From Mitsuaria sp. PDC51 (GTDB lineage: Bacteria; Pseudomonadota; Gammaproteobacteria; Burkholderiales; Burkholderiaceae_C): 64,000 nt of DNA. The stretch spans positions 310,001-374,000 of the forward strand of contig NZ_FOZE01000002.1 in assembly GCF_900113225.1 (NCBI RefSeq), written 5' to 3'. The position numbers were made by a program, and so were the translations under genes. Of the stretch, positions 1 through 7,308 are shown piece after piece. Below the pieces are notes generated by a model that was not told the origin of the DNA, ran no database searches, and was given only the letters and a program-made list of their open reading frames with translations. Positions within the stretch are counted from its first letter, which is position 1; every line of letters starts with the position of its first letter.

Positions 1-1046
1 TTGCTGATGACGCCCCACTCCATGCCGTACATCGCCAGGAAGCCGGGGTTGACCGCGGTGACATCCGCCGCGATCTGCAGGCCGCGCTGGTAGCGCGCCT
101 TGGCCGCGGTGGCGCTGCCGCTGGTGTTGGTGCTGGACGAGCCGTCGTAGTAGTGGTTGTGGTCGGTGTTGGCGAAGATGTCCAGCCCGGCGTCCTTCGC
201 ATACGGGAAGGCGACGTCGGGGCCGTAGGCGCCGCTCTGCGCCGGCTGCGACGAGTTGCAGCTGCCGATCGCGCCGCCGCCGTCGGAGTCGTTGGTCTGG
301 CCGTGGAAGCTGCCGTAGTAGATGGTGTAGGGCCAGGAGCCCGCGCCCACCGCCGCCGACTGCGCGCGCACGCGCTGGTCGGCCTCGCCGGTGGCGCCCA
401 TCGCCAGCGGACGCAGCGTGCCCATCGCGACCTTGGCCGGCTTGCCGACGGCGAAGTTCCAGCTCTGCTCGACCGCATGGCCGTGGCTGTCGCCCGACTG
501 CTGCGCGGCCAGGATCTCGGCGAACTGCGCGTCCGCGCCGCTGGCCTTCAGCGCCGTGCCCGCCTTGGCGCTGAGCGCGGTCAGCGTCGCGGTGTAGACG
601 CCATCGGCCAGGCTCGCGTCGCCGCGGCCGGCCCAGTCCAGCGTGACCGTGCGCACGTCGCCGGCATAGGACTCGACACCGCTCCATCGCTTGACGAGCG
701 CGCCGCCCGGGGCGCGCAGCTCGACGCGATAGGCCAGCAGCGTGCCCGCGGGCGCGCCGACGTAGTCCAGGTGGACCTTGAAGGCGCGCGCGCCGGTGGC
801 CTCGGCGCCGGTGAAGGGCACGTCGAGGGCGGCGTCGAACTCGTGGTGGTCGGGGTACTTGGCCGCCGGATCGGCGACCTGCGCGGTCGCGCGGTCATCC
901 GGCGCCGCGGCTTGCGGCTGCGCGGACGACTTGTCGCCGCCGTTGAGGCCGCCGCCGCAGGCGGTCAGCACGACGGCCATCGCGCTCAGCGTGGTGACGC
1001 GCAGCGCGGCGCGACCGGTCAGGGCAATCAGGGCACGGACTCTCAT
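1..1046 (-). CDS. PHP-domain metallohydrolase-like lipoprotein (partial, C-terminus outside window)
   Basis: The frame from the ATG at 1046 stays open to the window edge (348 codons), so the 3' part is missing. The N-terminus is a lipoprotein signal (hydrophobic core, then VLTACGGG), so the mature protein is probably membrane-anchored. Residues from about 250 carry a PHP/CehA-McbA-like pattern: YYGSFHGQTNDSDGG, then LDIFANTDHNHYYD, then MEWG. The TDHN and SDG motifs are typical metal-binding parts of this phosphoesterase-like fold. The usual LHxHT element reads FHGQT here, so one His ligand appears to be Gln. An AAGGAG ribosome site precedes the start, which lies 22 nt after the PEP-CTERM gene, so the two are probably cotranscribed. 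The substrate is unknown. Confidence 0.8.
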   Translation of the reverse strand, partial: MRVRALIALTGRAALRVTTLSAMAVVLTACGGGLNGGDKSSAQPQAAAPDDRATAQVADPAAKYPDHHEFDAALDVPFTGAEATGARAFKVHLDYVGAPAGTLLAYRVELRAPGGALVKRWSGVESYAGDVRTVTLDWAGRGDASLADGVYTATLTALSAKAGTALKASGADAQFAEILAAQQSGDSHGHAVEQSWNFAVGKPAKVAMGTLRPLAMGATGEADQRVRAQSAAVGAGSWPYTIYYGSFHGQTNDSDGGGAIGSCNSSQPAQSGAYGPDVAFPYAKDAGLDIFANTDHNHYYDGSSSTNTSGSATAAKARYQRGLQIAADVTAVNPGFLAMYGMEWGVIS

Positions 1047-1068
1047 GGGGAAGGCTCCTTGGTCATGA

Positions 1069-1788
1069 TCAGGCTTGCTTGCGGCGGCGGACCACGGCGC
1101 CCATCGCGCCCAGGGCGGCCAGGGTCAGCGCGATCGAGGCGGGCTCCGGAACTTCCGGCACGACTTCGGGGATCAGCGAGCCGGCGAACTGGACCATGTC
1201 GTAGCGGATGGTCCCGGCGGTGCCGTAGTTGTTGCTGGTCCCGGCATAGGCCTGCGTGTTGGGCGCGAACATGCTGACCAGCTGCACCGCGAAGTTGGCG
1301 TTGTCGTCGACGCCGGCGATGTCGGAGAAGTCGAAGCCCAGGCCCTTCACGAAGACGCTGTCGCGCACCATGCGGAAGGTGGTCGCCTCGACCCAGTTCT
1401 CGCCGTCGATGGTGTAGCGCAGCGCGGTCCAGGCGGACGCGGTGCCGCTGTTGCGCTGGTCGAAGGTCAGGACGATGTCCTGGAAGCCGGAGGTGTCGAC
1501 CGAGAACTGCACGCCGGCCGTGCGGTCGCCAGTGCCCTGCGCCGCATAGCCCGAGGTGTTCAGCGCGGAGCTGCCGGCGGTGGTGTCGGACGAGCCCCCC
1601 TGGCTGGCGAAGGTGGTGGTGACGTTGCCCACCGTGCTGAAGAACGCGCCGCCATGGTCGGTGTAGGTCGGCTTGGTGGTCGGCGTGCCGGTGCGGTCGG
1701 GATTGAAGCCCCACAGCGCGACGGTGTCGGCCTGAGCCGCCCCGGCGAGCAACAGCCCGGCGGCGAGCAGGATGGATTTCAGATGCAT
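1069..1788 (-). CDS. PEP-CTERM sorting domain protein
   Basis: A 239-residue secreted protein. A cleavable signal peptide (MHLKSILLAAGLLLAGAAQA) is followed by a Gly/Thr/Ser-rich, beta-type body. The C-terminus is a textbook PEP-CTERM tail: VPEPAS, a hydrophobic segment, then RRRKQA. In this family the tail is recognised by exosortase/EpsH and the protein is usually linked to exopolysaccharide or biofilm export. The ATG at 1788 is chosen because GAGG lies 8 nt upstream; a TTG at 1806 in frame is less likely. It is the first gene of a two-gene operon with the PHP-type lipoprotein. The body has no domain I can name. No exosortase gene is in the window. Confidence 0.88.
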   Translation of the reverse strand: MHLKSILLAAGLLLAGAAQADTVALWGFNPDRTGTPTTKPTYTDHGGAFFSTVGNVTTTFASQGGSSDTTAGSSALNTSGYAAQGTGDRTAGVQFSVDTSGFQDIVLTFDQRNSGTASAWTALRYTIDGENWVEATTFRMVRDSVFVKGLGFDFSDIAGVDDNANFAVQLVSMFAPNTQAYAGTSNNYGTAGTIRYDMVQFAGSLIPEVVPEVPEPASIALTLAALGAMGAVVRRRKQA

Positions 1789-2148
1789 GGCGACCCTCGA
1801 CGTCAATAGTTAAAACAAATGTTTGCGCAAACGTTTACGGCAAAACTTTGTCAGCAAATGTGAGCTTGTGCGCTTGACTTGGCGCAGCAATGGAACGGGC
1901 GGAGCGTAGGGTCGCTTGGTGACAAGCAGGTTGCGGGGAAGCCCGGAGGAGGGAATGCCGCACCCCGCATTCGAGGGGGGTGCCCGCACGGTCGCGGTGC
2001 GGGTCACGCGGCCTTGTCCGGGGCCGGTGCAGCTCGCCCCAAGGTGGGCACCGCGTAGGACGAGGCCCGCCTGACAACCCGCGCTCGTCCGACGACCGGT
2101 CGGCGCAGGGCCTCGAATACTGGGCGCATCGTCACTCCAGGACCGTCG
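1789..2148. other. divergent intergenic region, 360 bp
   Basis: It separates the leftward PEP-CTERM operon from the rightward reductase gene. The left end, about 1805-1870, is AT-richer than its surroundings and holds the palindromic operator. The rest is GC-rich and I see no gene, hairpin or repeat in it. Confidence 0.6.
1821..1838. promoter_or_regulatory. LacI-family-like operator (two overlapping palindromes)
   Basis: GTTTGCGCAAAC (1821-1832) is a perfect 12-bp palindrome. It overlaps GCAAACGTTTAC (1827-1838), which is centred on AAACGTTT and resembles the GCAAACGTTTGC-type sites of LacI/GalR repressors. The site sits 33-50 nt upstream of the PEP-CTERM start, where it could block transcription. 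No LacI-family gene is visible in the window, so the regulator is inferred. Confidence 0.5.
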
Positions 2149-3213
2149 ATGACCGAGATCCGCAAAGGCCAGCAGCCGGCGGAATTGACCCGCGAGCAAT
2201 TCCACGAGCGCTTCATGCGGCGGTTCATGGATCCGGCCTACCGCGTCGAGCATGAGGCCATCGCGCGACTGGAGACCATCGCCTGGCAGGCGATGAAGGA
2301 TGGCCGCAAGGCGCCGATCACCCGGCGCGCCGGCAACGGTTTCCAGGATCCTGACTACGAGGCCTCGGTCGAGTGGCTCGACACCCACCAACGGCTGAAG
2401 CAGGCCCAGCAGCGCTGGGCCGATCCGGCCACTCGTTCGCGGGTGCTGCTGGTCTGCGGCAGCGACCGCAACGATGGCTCCTGCCCCGGCGAGATGTCCA
2501 AGACCTGGCGCCTGACGCAGCTCGCGAAGGAACAGCTCGGCCGCCGCGACCTCATCGTCGACGTGCTGGACCTCAGCCTGATGACGTCGGAATACGGGCG
2601 CGAGATCCATCCCTGCAAGGGCTGCGTCTCCACCGCGATGCCGCTGTGCCACTGGCCCTGCAGCTGTTATCCGAACCATGCGCTGGGCCAGTCCAGCGAC
2701 TGGATGAACGAGATCTACGAGCGCTGGGTCTCCGCCCATGGGGTGATCCTCTTCACCCCCACCTATTGGTATCAGTCACCCAGCGCGCTGAAGCTGATGA
2801 TCGACCGCCTGGTCTGCGCCGACGGCGGCAACCCGGACCCGACCTCCACCCACGGCAAGCGCGTCGAGGAGGCCAAGGCGATCGAGGCCCGCGGCTGGCA
2901 TTACCCGAAGCACCTCGAGGGGCGGGTTTACGGCCTGGTCGTCCACGGCGACGTGGCCGGCGTCGAGGCGCAGCGCCGCAACCTGGGCGACTGGCTCGAC
3001 TGGATGGGCCTGGTGGACGCCGGCGACCTGTCCCGGCTGGACCGCTACCTCGGCTACTACGCGCCCTACTACGACAGCCACGAGGCGCTGGACCGCGACG
3101 AGGCCCTGCAGCGCGAGGTCCGGCTGGTGGCCGACCTCGTCGGCGACGCGGTCAAGCAGTTGCGGGAGGGAAAGCTGCCCCGTTCCAATCGCAAGGCCGT
3201 CCGCCCGAAATGA
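2149..3213 (+). CDS. NADPH-dependent FMN reductase / flavodoxin-fold oxidoreductase with cysteine cluster
   Basis: A 354-residue cytoplasmic protein. Residues 1-95 are a helical extension not found in minimal family members. From about 97 it is an FMN_red/flavodoxin-like fold: a VLLVCGSDRNDGSCPGE phosphate-loop region, VILFTPTYWYQSPSALKLMIDR (the usual P-x-Y-W-x-x-P-S element that contacts the flavin), and a C-terminal YGLVVHGD strand. Between these is a cluster of five cysteines (156, 159, 167, 171, 173). Its position, just before the P-T-Y-W element, is where iron-sulphur flavoproteins carry their compact Fe-S motif, but the spacing C-x2-C-x7-C-x3-C-x-C is not the classical one. It probably reduces quinones, azo compounds or metals with NAD(P)H; the substrate is not deducible. 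The ATG at 2149 is the only well-placed start. Confidence 0.85.
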   Translation: MTEIRKGQQPAELTREQFHERFMRRFMDPAYRVEHEAIARLETIAWQAMKDGRKAPITRRAGNGFQDPDYEASVEWLDTHQRLKQAQQRWADPATRSRVLLVCGSDRNDGSCPGEMSKTWRLTQLAKEQLGRRDLIVDVLDLSLMTSEYGREIHPCKGCVSTAMPLCHWPCSCYPNHALGQSSDWMNEIYERWVSAHGVILFTPTYWYQSPSALKLMIDRLVCADGGNPDPTSTHGKRVEEAKAIEARGWHYPKHLEGRVYGLVVHGDVAGVEAQRRNLGDWLDWMGLVDAGDLSRLDRYLGYYAPYYDSHEALDRDEALQREVRLVADLVGDAVKQLREGKLPRSNRKAVRPK

Positions 3214-3276
3214 CGGCGGCTTGCCATTCCGCACGACCTCCCCTTCCACGACCTCTTGGACTCAAGGAGCACTCCG

Positions 3277-3531
3277 ATGGCCGCTTCCCACTCGCCCTCC
3301 CGATCGACGCAGCAACTCCGGCCCGAACTGCCGGCCGACGTGCCGCCCTTTCCCACCACCGATGCCGAAATCGATGCCGACGACCTCGACAGCGTCTACG
3401 GCCAGCTCGTGAAGGGCGTCGGTCATGAATACGTCAACGACCGCAACGTCGACGAGCTCGCCCGCCGCGCGGAGGAGGACGGACACCCCATCCTCGCCAC
3501 CGAATTGAGGGAGTGGAAGTCGCCCTGCTGA
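3277..3531 (+). CDS. small hypothetical protein (84 aa)
   Basis: An acidic, soluble 84-residue protein that starts MAASHSPSRS and has no signal peptide or membrane segment. The ATG at 3277 has AAGGAG 8 nt upstream, which decides the start over a TTG at 3256. It lies 63 nt after the reductase gene on the same strand and may share its transcript. A perfect hairpin follows at 3576. I recognise no family. The Asp/Glu-rich central part (EIDADDLDSVYGQLVKGV) and the conserved look of the C-terminus suggest a real, folded protein. Confidence 0.7.
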   Translation: MAASHSPSRSTQQLRPELPADVPPFPTTDAEIDADDLDSVYGQLVKGVGHEYVNDRNVDELARRAEEDGHPILATELREWKSPC

Positions 3532-3575
3532 CGCCCGCGCTGCTCGGCACCCCCAGGGCGGCAGCCCAAAAGCAA

Positions 3576-3595
3576 AGGGCCCCTATTGGGGCCCT
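3576..3595. terminator. bidirectional terminator hairpin
   Basis: AGGGCCCC-TATT-GGGGCCCT is a perfect 8-bp stem with a 4-nt loop. It lies between the convergent small-protein gene and ubiE. On the minus strand it is followed by TTTGCTTTT, so it is best as the terminator for ubiE. Confidence 0.8.
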
Positions 3596-3638
3596 CTTCA
3601 TGGCGGGCGATGGCGCCGCGGCGCCGCGCCAGGTCAGG

Positions 3639-4370
3639 TCAGCACTTGATGCCGGCATGCAGGGCCACGACGCCCCCGGTCAGGTTGTGCACGTCGACAT
3701 GGCCGAAACCGACGCTCTTCATCAGCGCCTTGAGCTCGGCCTGCGGCGGGTGCATGCGGATGGACTCGGCGAGGTAGCGGTAGCTGTCCGCATCGCCGGC
3801 GATCAGCGACCCGATGCGCGGCAGCACCTTGAAGGAGTACCAGTCGTAAGGCTTGCGCAGCGGCTCGGCCACCTGCGAGAACTCCAGCACCAGCAGCCGG
3901 CCGCCGGGCCGCAGCACGCGGTTCATTTCGGCCAGCGCCTTGTCCTTGTGGGTCATGTTGCGCAGGCCGAAGGCCACGCAGACCAGGTCGAAGGAGCCCT
4001 CCTTGTAGGGCAGCGCCTCGGCGTCGCAGAGGTTGGTGGGCAGCACCAGGCCCTCGTCGATCAGGCGCTCGCGGCCGGTGCGCAGCATCGCCTCGTTGAT
4101 GTCGGTGTGCACGACCATGCCACGCTCGCCGACCCTCTTCGCGAACAGCCGCGCCATGTCGCCGGTGCCGCCGGCGATGTCCAGCACGCGGTCGCCCGGC
4201 TTGAGGTTGGCCACGGCCAGCGTGTAGCGCTTCCAGGCGCGGTGCAGGCCCATCGACATCAGGTCGTTCATGACGTCGTAGCGCGAAGCGACCGAGTCGA
4301 ACACGCCGCGCACGCGCCGGGCCTTGGCGGTCTCGTCGACGGTCTCGAAGCCGAAATGGGTGGAGCTCAT
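3639..4370 (-). CDS. ubiE: demethylmenaquinone/2-methoxy-6-polyprenyl-1,4-benzoquinol methylase
   Basis: A 243-residue SAM-dependent methyltransferase that performs the C-methylation step of ubiquinone (and menaquinone) synthesis. All UbiE hallmarks are present: [19 protein letters not shown] near the N-terminus, the SAM motif [37 protein letters not shown], and a C-terminal [12 protein letters not shown]. The length is normal for the family. The ATG at 4370 begins the conserved MSSTHFGF N-terminus; longer in-frame starts would add a basic tail not seen in the family. It lies 70 nt downstream of the DUF971 gene on the same strand, a pairing common in betaproteobacteria. Confidence 0.97.
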   Translation of the reverse strand: MSSTHFGFETVDETAKARRVRGVFDSVASRYDVMNDLMSMGLHRAWKRYTLAVANLKPGDRVLDIAGGTGDMARLFAKRVGERGMVVHTDINEAMLRTGRERLIDEGLVLPTNLCDAEALPYKEGSFDLVCVAFGLRNMTHKDKALAEMNRVLRPGGRLLVLEFSQVAEPLRKPYDWYSFKVLPRIGSLIAGDADSYRYLAESIRMHPPQAELKALMKSVGFGHVDVHNLTGGVVALHAGIKC

Positions 4371-4440
4371 GGGGATGTCCTGCTGAATGGGGGGCGTCGG
4401 GGCGATGGCGACAAGGCGGTCGGCCGGTCGTCGACGCCGG

Positions 4441-4875
4441 TCAATGGCTGGCGCAAGCGCCGCCGCCATGCGAATGGCCACCGGCCGCCTTCGCCGGCAT
4501 CGGCGCGTCGCGGTCCAGGCCCGCGGCGGCCAGCTTGTCTTCGTATTCGCGCATCAGGCGGTCCTGGTCGCGACCCAGCTCATAGAGATAGGCCCAGGTG
4601 AACAGGCCGCTCTCATGGCCGTCGGAGAACAGCGGCTGCAGCGCGTAATGGCCCACCTGCTGCACCGCGACGATGGACACCTCGCGCTTGCCGGTCTGCA
4701 GCGTCTCCTGGCCGGGGCCGTGGCCCTGGACCTCCGCCGACGGGCTGTACACCCGCATCAGCTCGAACGGGATGCGGAAGCGCGCGCCGTCGCTGAAGGC
4801 GAGTTCCAGCACCTTGGACTGCTGGTGCACGACGATGTCGGTGGGGAGCGGGGTGGTGGAGTCGAGGCCGGCCAT
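4441..4875 (-). CDS. DUF971 domain protein
   Basis: A 144-residue cytoplasmic protein made mostly of one DUF971 domain (residues about 10-105), related to the N-terminal domain of gamma-butyrobetaine hydroxylases. Visible family elements are [32 protein letters not shown] and [18 protein letters not shown]. The C-terminus is a His/Gly tail ([13 protein letters not shown]) that could bind metal. The domain is proposed to bind Fe-S or another metal, but its role is not established. It is the upstream partner of ubiE. The ATG at 4875 begins the conserved region; a longer open frame upstream runs through terminator sequence and is rejected. Confidence 0.88.
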   Translation of the reverse strand: MAGLDSTTPLPTDIVVHQQSKVLELAFSDGARFRIPFELMRVYSPSAEVQGHGPGQETLQTGKREVSIVAVQQVGHYALQPLFSDGHESGLFTWAYLYELGRDQDRLMREYEDKLAAAGLDRDAPMPAKAAGGHSHGGGACASH

Positions 4876-4978
4876 GGGGAAAGCGCGGTGCGGCGCGGCA
4901 AGCGCGCGGGAGGTCAAGCCCCGCAGTGTAGCGGCCCCTTCCGGGGGAGCGGCCGCCCCTCCTCCCCGCCGGGGGAAT

Positions 4979-5012
4979 GAAAAAAATCCCGCCGGCTTGC
5001 ACCGGCGGGATT
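4979..5012 (-). terminator. rho-independent terminator of the S8 protease gene
   Basis: AATCCCGCCGG (4985-4995), loop CTTGCA, CCGGCGGGATT (5002-5012): a perfect 11-bp stem. On the minus strand it runs straight into seven T residues. It lies 75 nt after the stop of the leftward protease gene. Confidence 0.93.
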
Positions 5013-5087
5013 CAACGGGAGCCCCGTTCGGGCCCGAGGCACCCGGCTTACCAAACGAGGAGAGTGGCAAACCTGGTTGGCGGCTCC

Positions 5088-6896
5088 TTACCAGCTCAGG
5101 CCCAGCGAGTAGGTCCCGCTGGTGCCCGAGTAGTAGAGGACCCGCACGTACACGGTGATCGAGGTCGATCCGCTGTTCGTGTAGGTGAAGCTGTCGACCG
5201 CGCCGGCGGCGTTCTCGCTGGCACGGAGCTGCGAGCCGGTGCTGCTTTGCAGGTACAGGTCGAAGTCCTTGCCGCTGGCCGGCGTCAAGCTCGCGCTCAG
5301 GGTCTTGCCGGCCGGGAGCGTGATCTTGAAGTAGTCATTGGTGTCGGAGGTCGACAGGCTGCCGGTCACCGTGGCCGGGGCGCTGATCGTCTGCGGCGCG
5401 GTGCGGCTGTCGTTGGGCTCGACCTCGGCGACCGTGCCGCCGCCACCGCCGCCGCCCTTGATCGCGGTGACCGCCGCGTTGGCGTCCAGCAGGCCGCTGC
5501 CGCACTGGCTGCAGGTGCCCGGGAAGGCGCGGGCGCTGCTCTTGAGCGCGGCCGTGATCTCGTCCGGCGTGGCCGTGGGCTTGGCGCTGTACATCAGCGC
5601 CGCGACGCCGGCCACGTGCGGCGTGGCCATCGAGGTGCCCTGGTAGTACGCGTAGCTGTCCGCGCCCGGCGTGCTGGTGCCGGCGTTCAGCGTCGACAGG
5701 ATGCCGTTGCTGGCGCTGGAGCGCACGTCGCCGCCGGGGGCCGCCAGCGCCACGACCGAACCGTAGTTCGAGTAGTACGCGCGGGCGCCGTAGCGGTCGG
5801 TGGCCGCCACCGCCACCACGCCGGAGCAGTTCGCCGGGTTGGAGTTGGAGGCGTTCTGGTTCTCGTTGCCCGCCGCGACGATCACGCTGGCGCCGCGCGA
5901 ACGGGCGCCGTTGATGGCCGTCTGGGTCGTGGTACCGCAGGCGCCGCCGCCGCCCAGCGACAGGTTCAGCACCTTGGCCGGCGTCGCGTTGGCCGGCAGG
6001 CCGGACACGCTGCCGCCCGAGGCCCAGGTGATGCCGTCGGCGATGTCGGAGGTGTAGCCGCCGCACTTGCCCAGCACACGGACCGGCTGGACCTTGGCGT
6101 TGAAGGCGATGCCCGCCACGCCCAGCGCGTTGTTGGTCTTGGCCGCGATCGTGCCGGCCACGTGGGTGCCGTGCCAGCTCGAGGTCGAGGCCGGATCGCC
6201 GGCCTGGCACTCGTTGGCGGCGCTGTAGTCGCCGGGGTCGCTGGGGTCGTTGTCGCGGCCGTTGCCGTCCACCGAGACGGCGGTGTCCGAGATCATGTCG
6301 TAGCCCGCGACGATCTGGCCGGACAGGTCCGCATGCGGCCGGTAGCCGGTGTCGATGACCGCCACCACGACGCCGGTGCCGGTGGCCTGGTCCCAGGCGG
6401 CCGGGGCGCGGATGCCGCCGACGCTGTCAAACAGGTCCCACTGCGAGTTGTAGCTCGTGTCGTTGGGCGTGAACATCGCGTACATCTTGCGGTCGGGCTC
6501 GACGTACTCGACGTTGGCGTCCTGCGCCTTGATGCGCTCGCCCAGTTCACGCAGCTGCTCGATGCTCATCCGGCGATCCAGCCGGAACACGTGGGCGCCG
6601 GTGCCCATCTGGCGCACCAGCGACAGCCGGGTGCCCAGCGGGGCGGCCAGCTGCTGCAGGCGCTCGGTGCGGGCGCCGATGGCGTCGCTGGCCAGCGGCT
6701 GCGCCTGGACGGCGGCGCCCAGGCGCCCTTGCACGACGGTGCTGCCGTCCTTGTACTTCACGATCAGCCGGTCGGTCTGGCTGCTCAGTTCCCGCGGGGC
6801 CTTGTCCACATCCACCGACGACACGCCCGCCTGGGCCGCGCCCATCGTGACGAGACCCAGAGCCAGCGCGCAGCTGAGCTTGTTCAATCGCAACAT
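5088..6896 (-). CDS. secreted subtilisin-like S8 serine protease with C-terminal PPC domain
   Basis: A 602-residue extracellular protease. A signal peptide (residues 1-23) precedes an I9-like propeptide (about 35-140) and the S8 catalytic domain (about 165-475). The triad is visible: Asp182 in AVIDTGYRPHADL, His242 in WHGTHVAGT, Ser422 in GTSMATPHVAG, with oxyanion Asn344 in AAGNEN. A Gly-rich linker leads to a bacterial pre-peptidase C-terminal (PPC) domain (about 495-602) starting VAEVEPNDS. Cysteines at 230, 278, 320 and 357 probably form disulphides. The ATG at 6896 is chosen because GGAG lies 9 nt upstream; an ATG at 6905 would sit on top of that site. It has its own terminator and is monocistronic. 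The substrate is probably extracellular protein. Confidence 0.96.
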   Translation of the reverse strand: MLRLNKLSCALALGLVTMGAAQAGVSSVDVDKAPRELSSQTDRLIVKYKDGSTVVQGRLGAAVQAQPLASDAIGARTERLQQLAAPLGTRLSLVRQMGTGAHVFRLDRRMSIEQLRELGERIKAQDANVEYVEPDRKMYAMFTPNDTSYNSQWDLFDSVGGIRAPAAWDQATGTGVVVAVIDTGYRPHADLSGQIVAGYDMISDTAVSVDGNGRDNDPSDPGDYSAANECQAGDPASTSSWHGTHVAGTIAAKTNNALGVAGIAFNAKVQPVRVLGKCGGYTSDIADGITWASGGSVSGLPANATPAKVLNLSLGGGGACGTTTQTAINGARSRGASVIVAAGNENQNASNSNPANCSGVVAVAATDRYGARAYYSNYGSVVALAAPGGDVRSSASNGILSTLNAGTSTPGADSYAYYQGTSMATPHVAGVAALMYSAKPTATPDEITAALKSSARAFPGTCSQCGSGLLDANAAVTAIKGGGGGGGTVAEVEPNDSRTAPQTISAPATVTGSLSTSDTNDYFKITLPAGKTLSASLTPASGKDFDLYLQSSTGSQLRASENAAGAVDSFTYTNSGSTSITVYVRVLYYSGTSGTYSLGLSW

Positions 6897-7308
6897 GCTT
6901 GTCATCTCCAGAGTTTTCCAACGACGCCAGGTTCCCCGACGTCCGCCAAGCCCGACACCCTGGCGCGTTGGCACCTCTGGCGGGGCACGCCGATCGGCCC
7001 AATCCGAGCGGTGTGCGGCGCAGTGTAGGAAGCTGATCGGGCGACAACCGCCCCCCCTGCAACAGTTAACAGGAAGGAATACCCCTATAACCGTTTTGTG
7101 TCGAAATGCTCACTTTGATCCGCCAATCGCCCCTTTCTTACGGCTAAAGCCCTGATTCGTAAGGTTTGCGCGCAGTTTGCGAGGCTGCGCGAACGGCGTG
7201 CCCGGGGTGTCGGAAGCCATCCACGGGACGGCGCCGATGGCGGGGCAAAAGGGGCTCGTTTAGCCTGTGCGGCTTGTCGTTTTCGCCACACATTGGTGAC
7301 AAATAACC
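6897..7308. other. divergent intergenic region, 412 bp
   Basis: It separates the leftward S8 protease gene from the rightward M13 peptidase gene and must hold both promoters. It is AT-richer than the coding sequence between about 7050 and 7170. I see no convincing operator, repeat or small gene. Confidence 0.5.

Noticed and set aside
4977-7028. A 683-codon open frame on the plus strand opposite the S8 protease gene
   Set aside because: It is Arg/Ala/Gly-rich with no protein character and lies antisense to a protease whose triad, signal peptide and terminator are clear. It is a GC-skew artefact.
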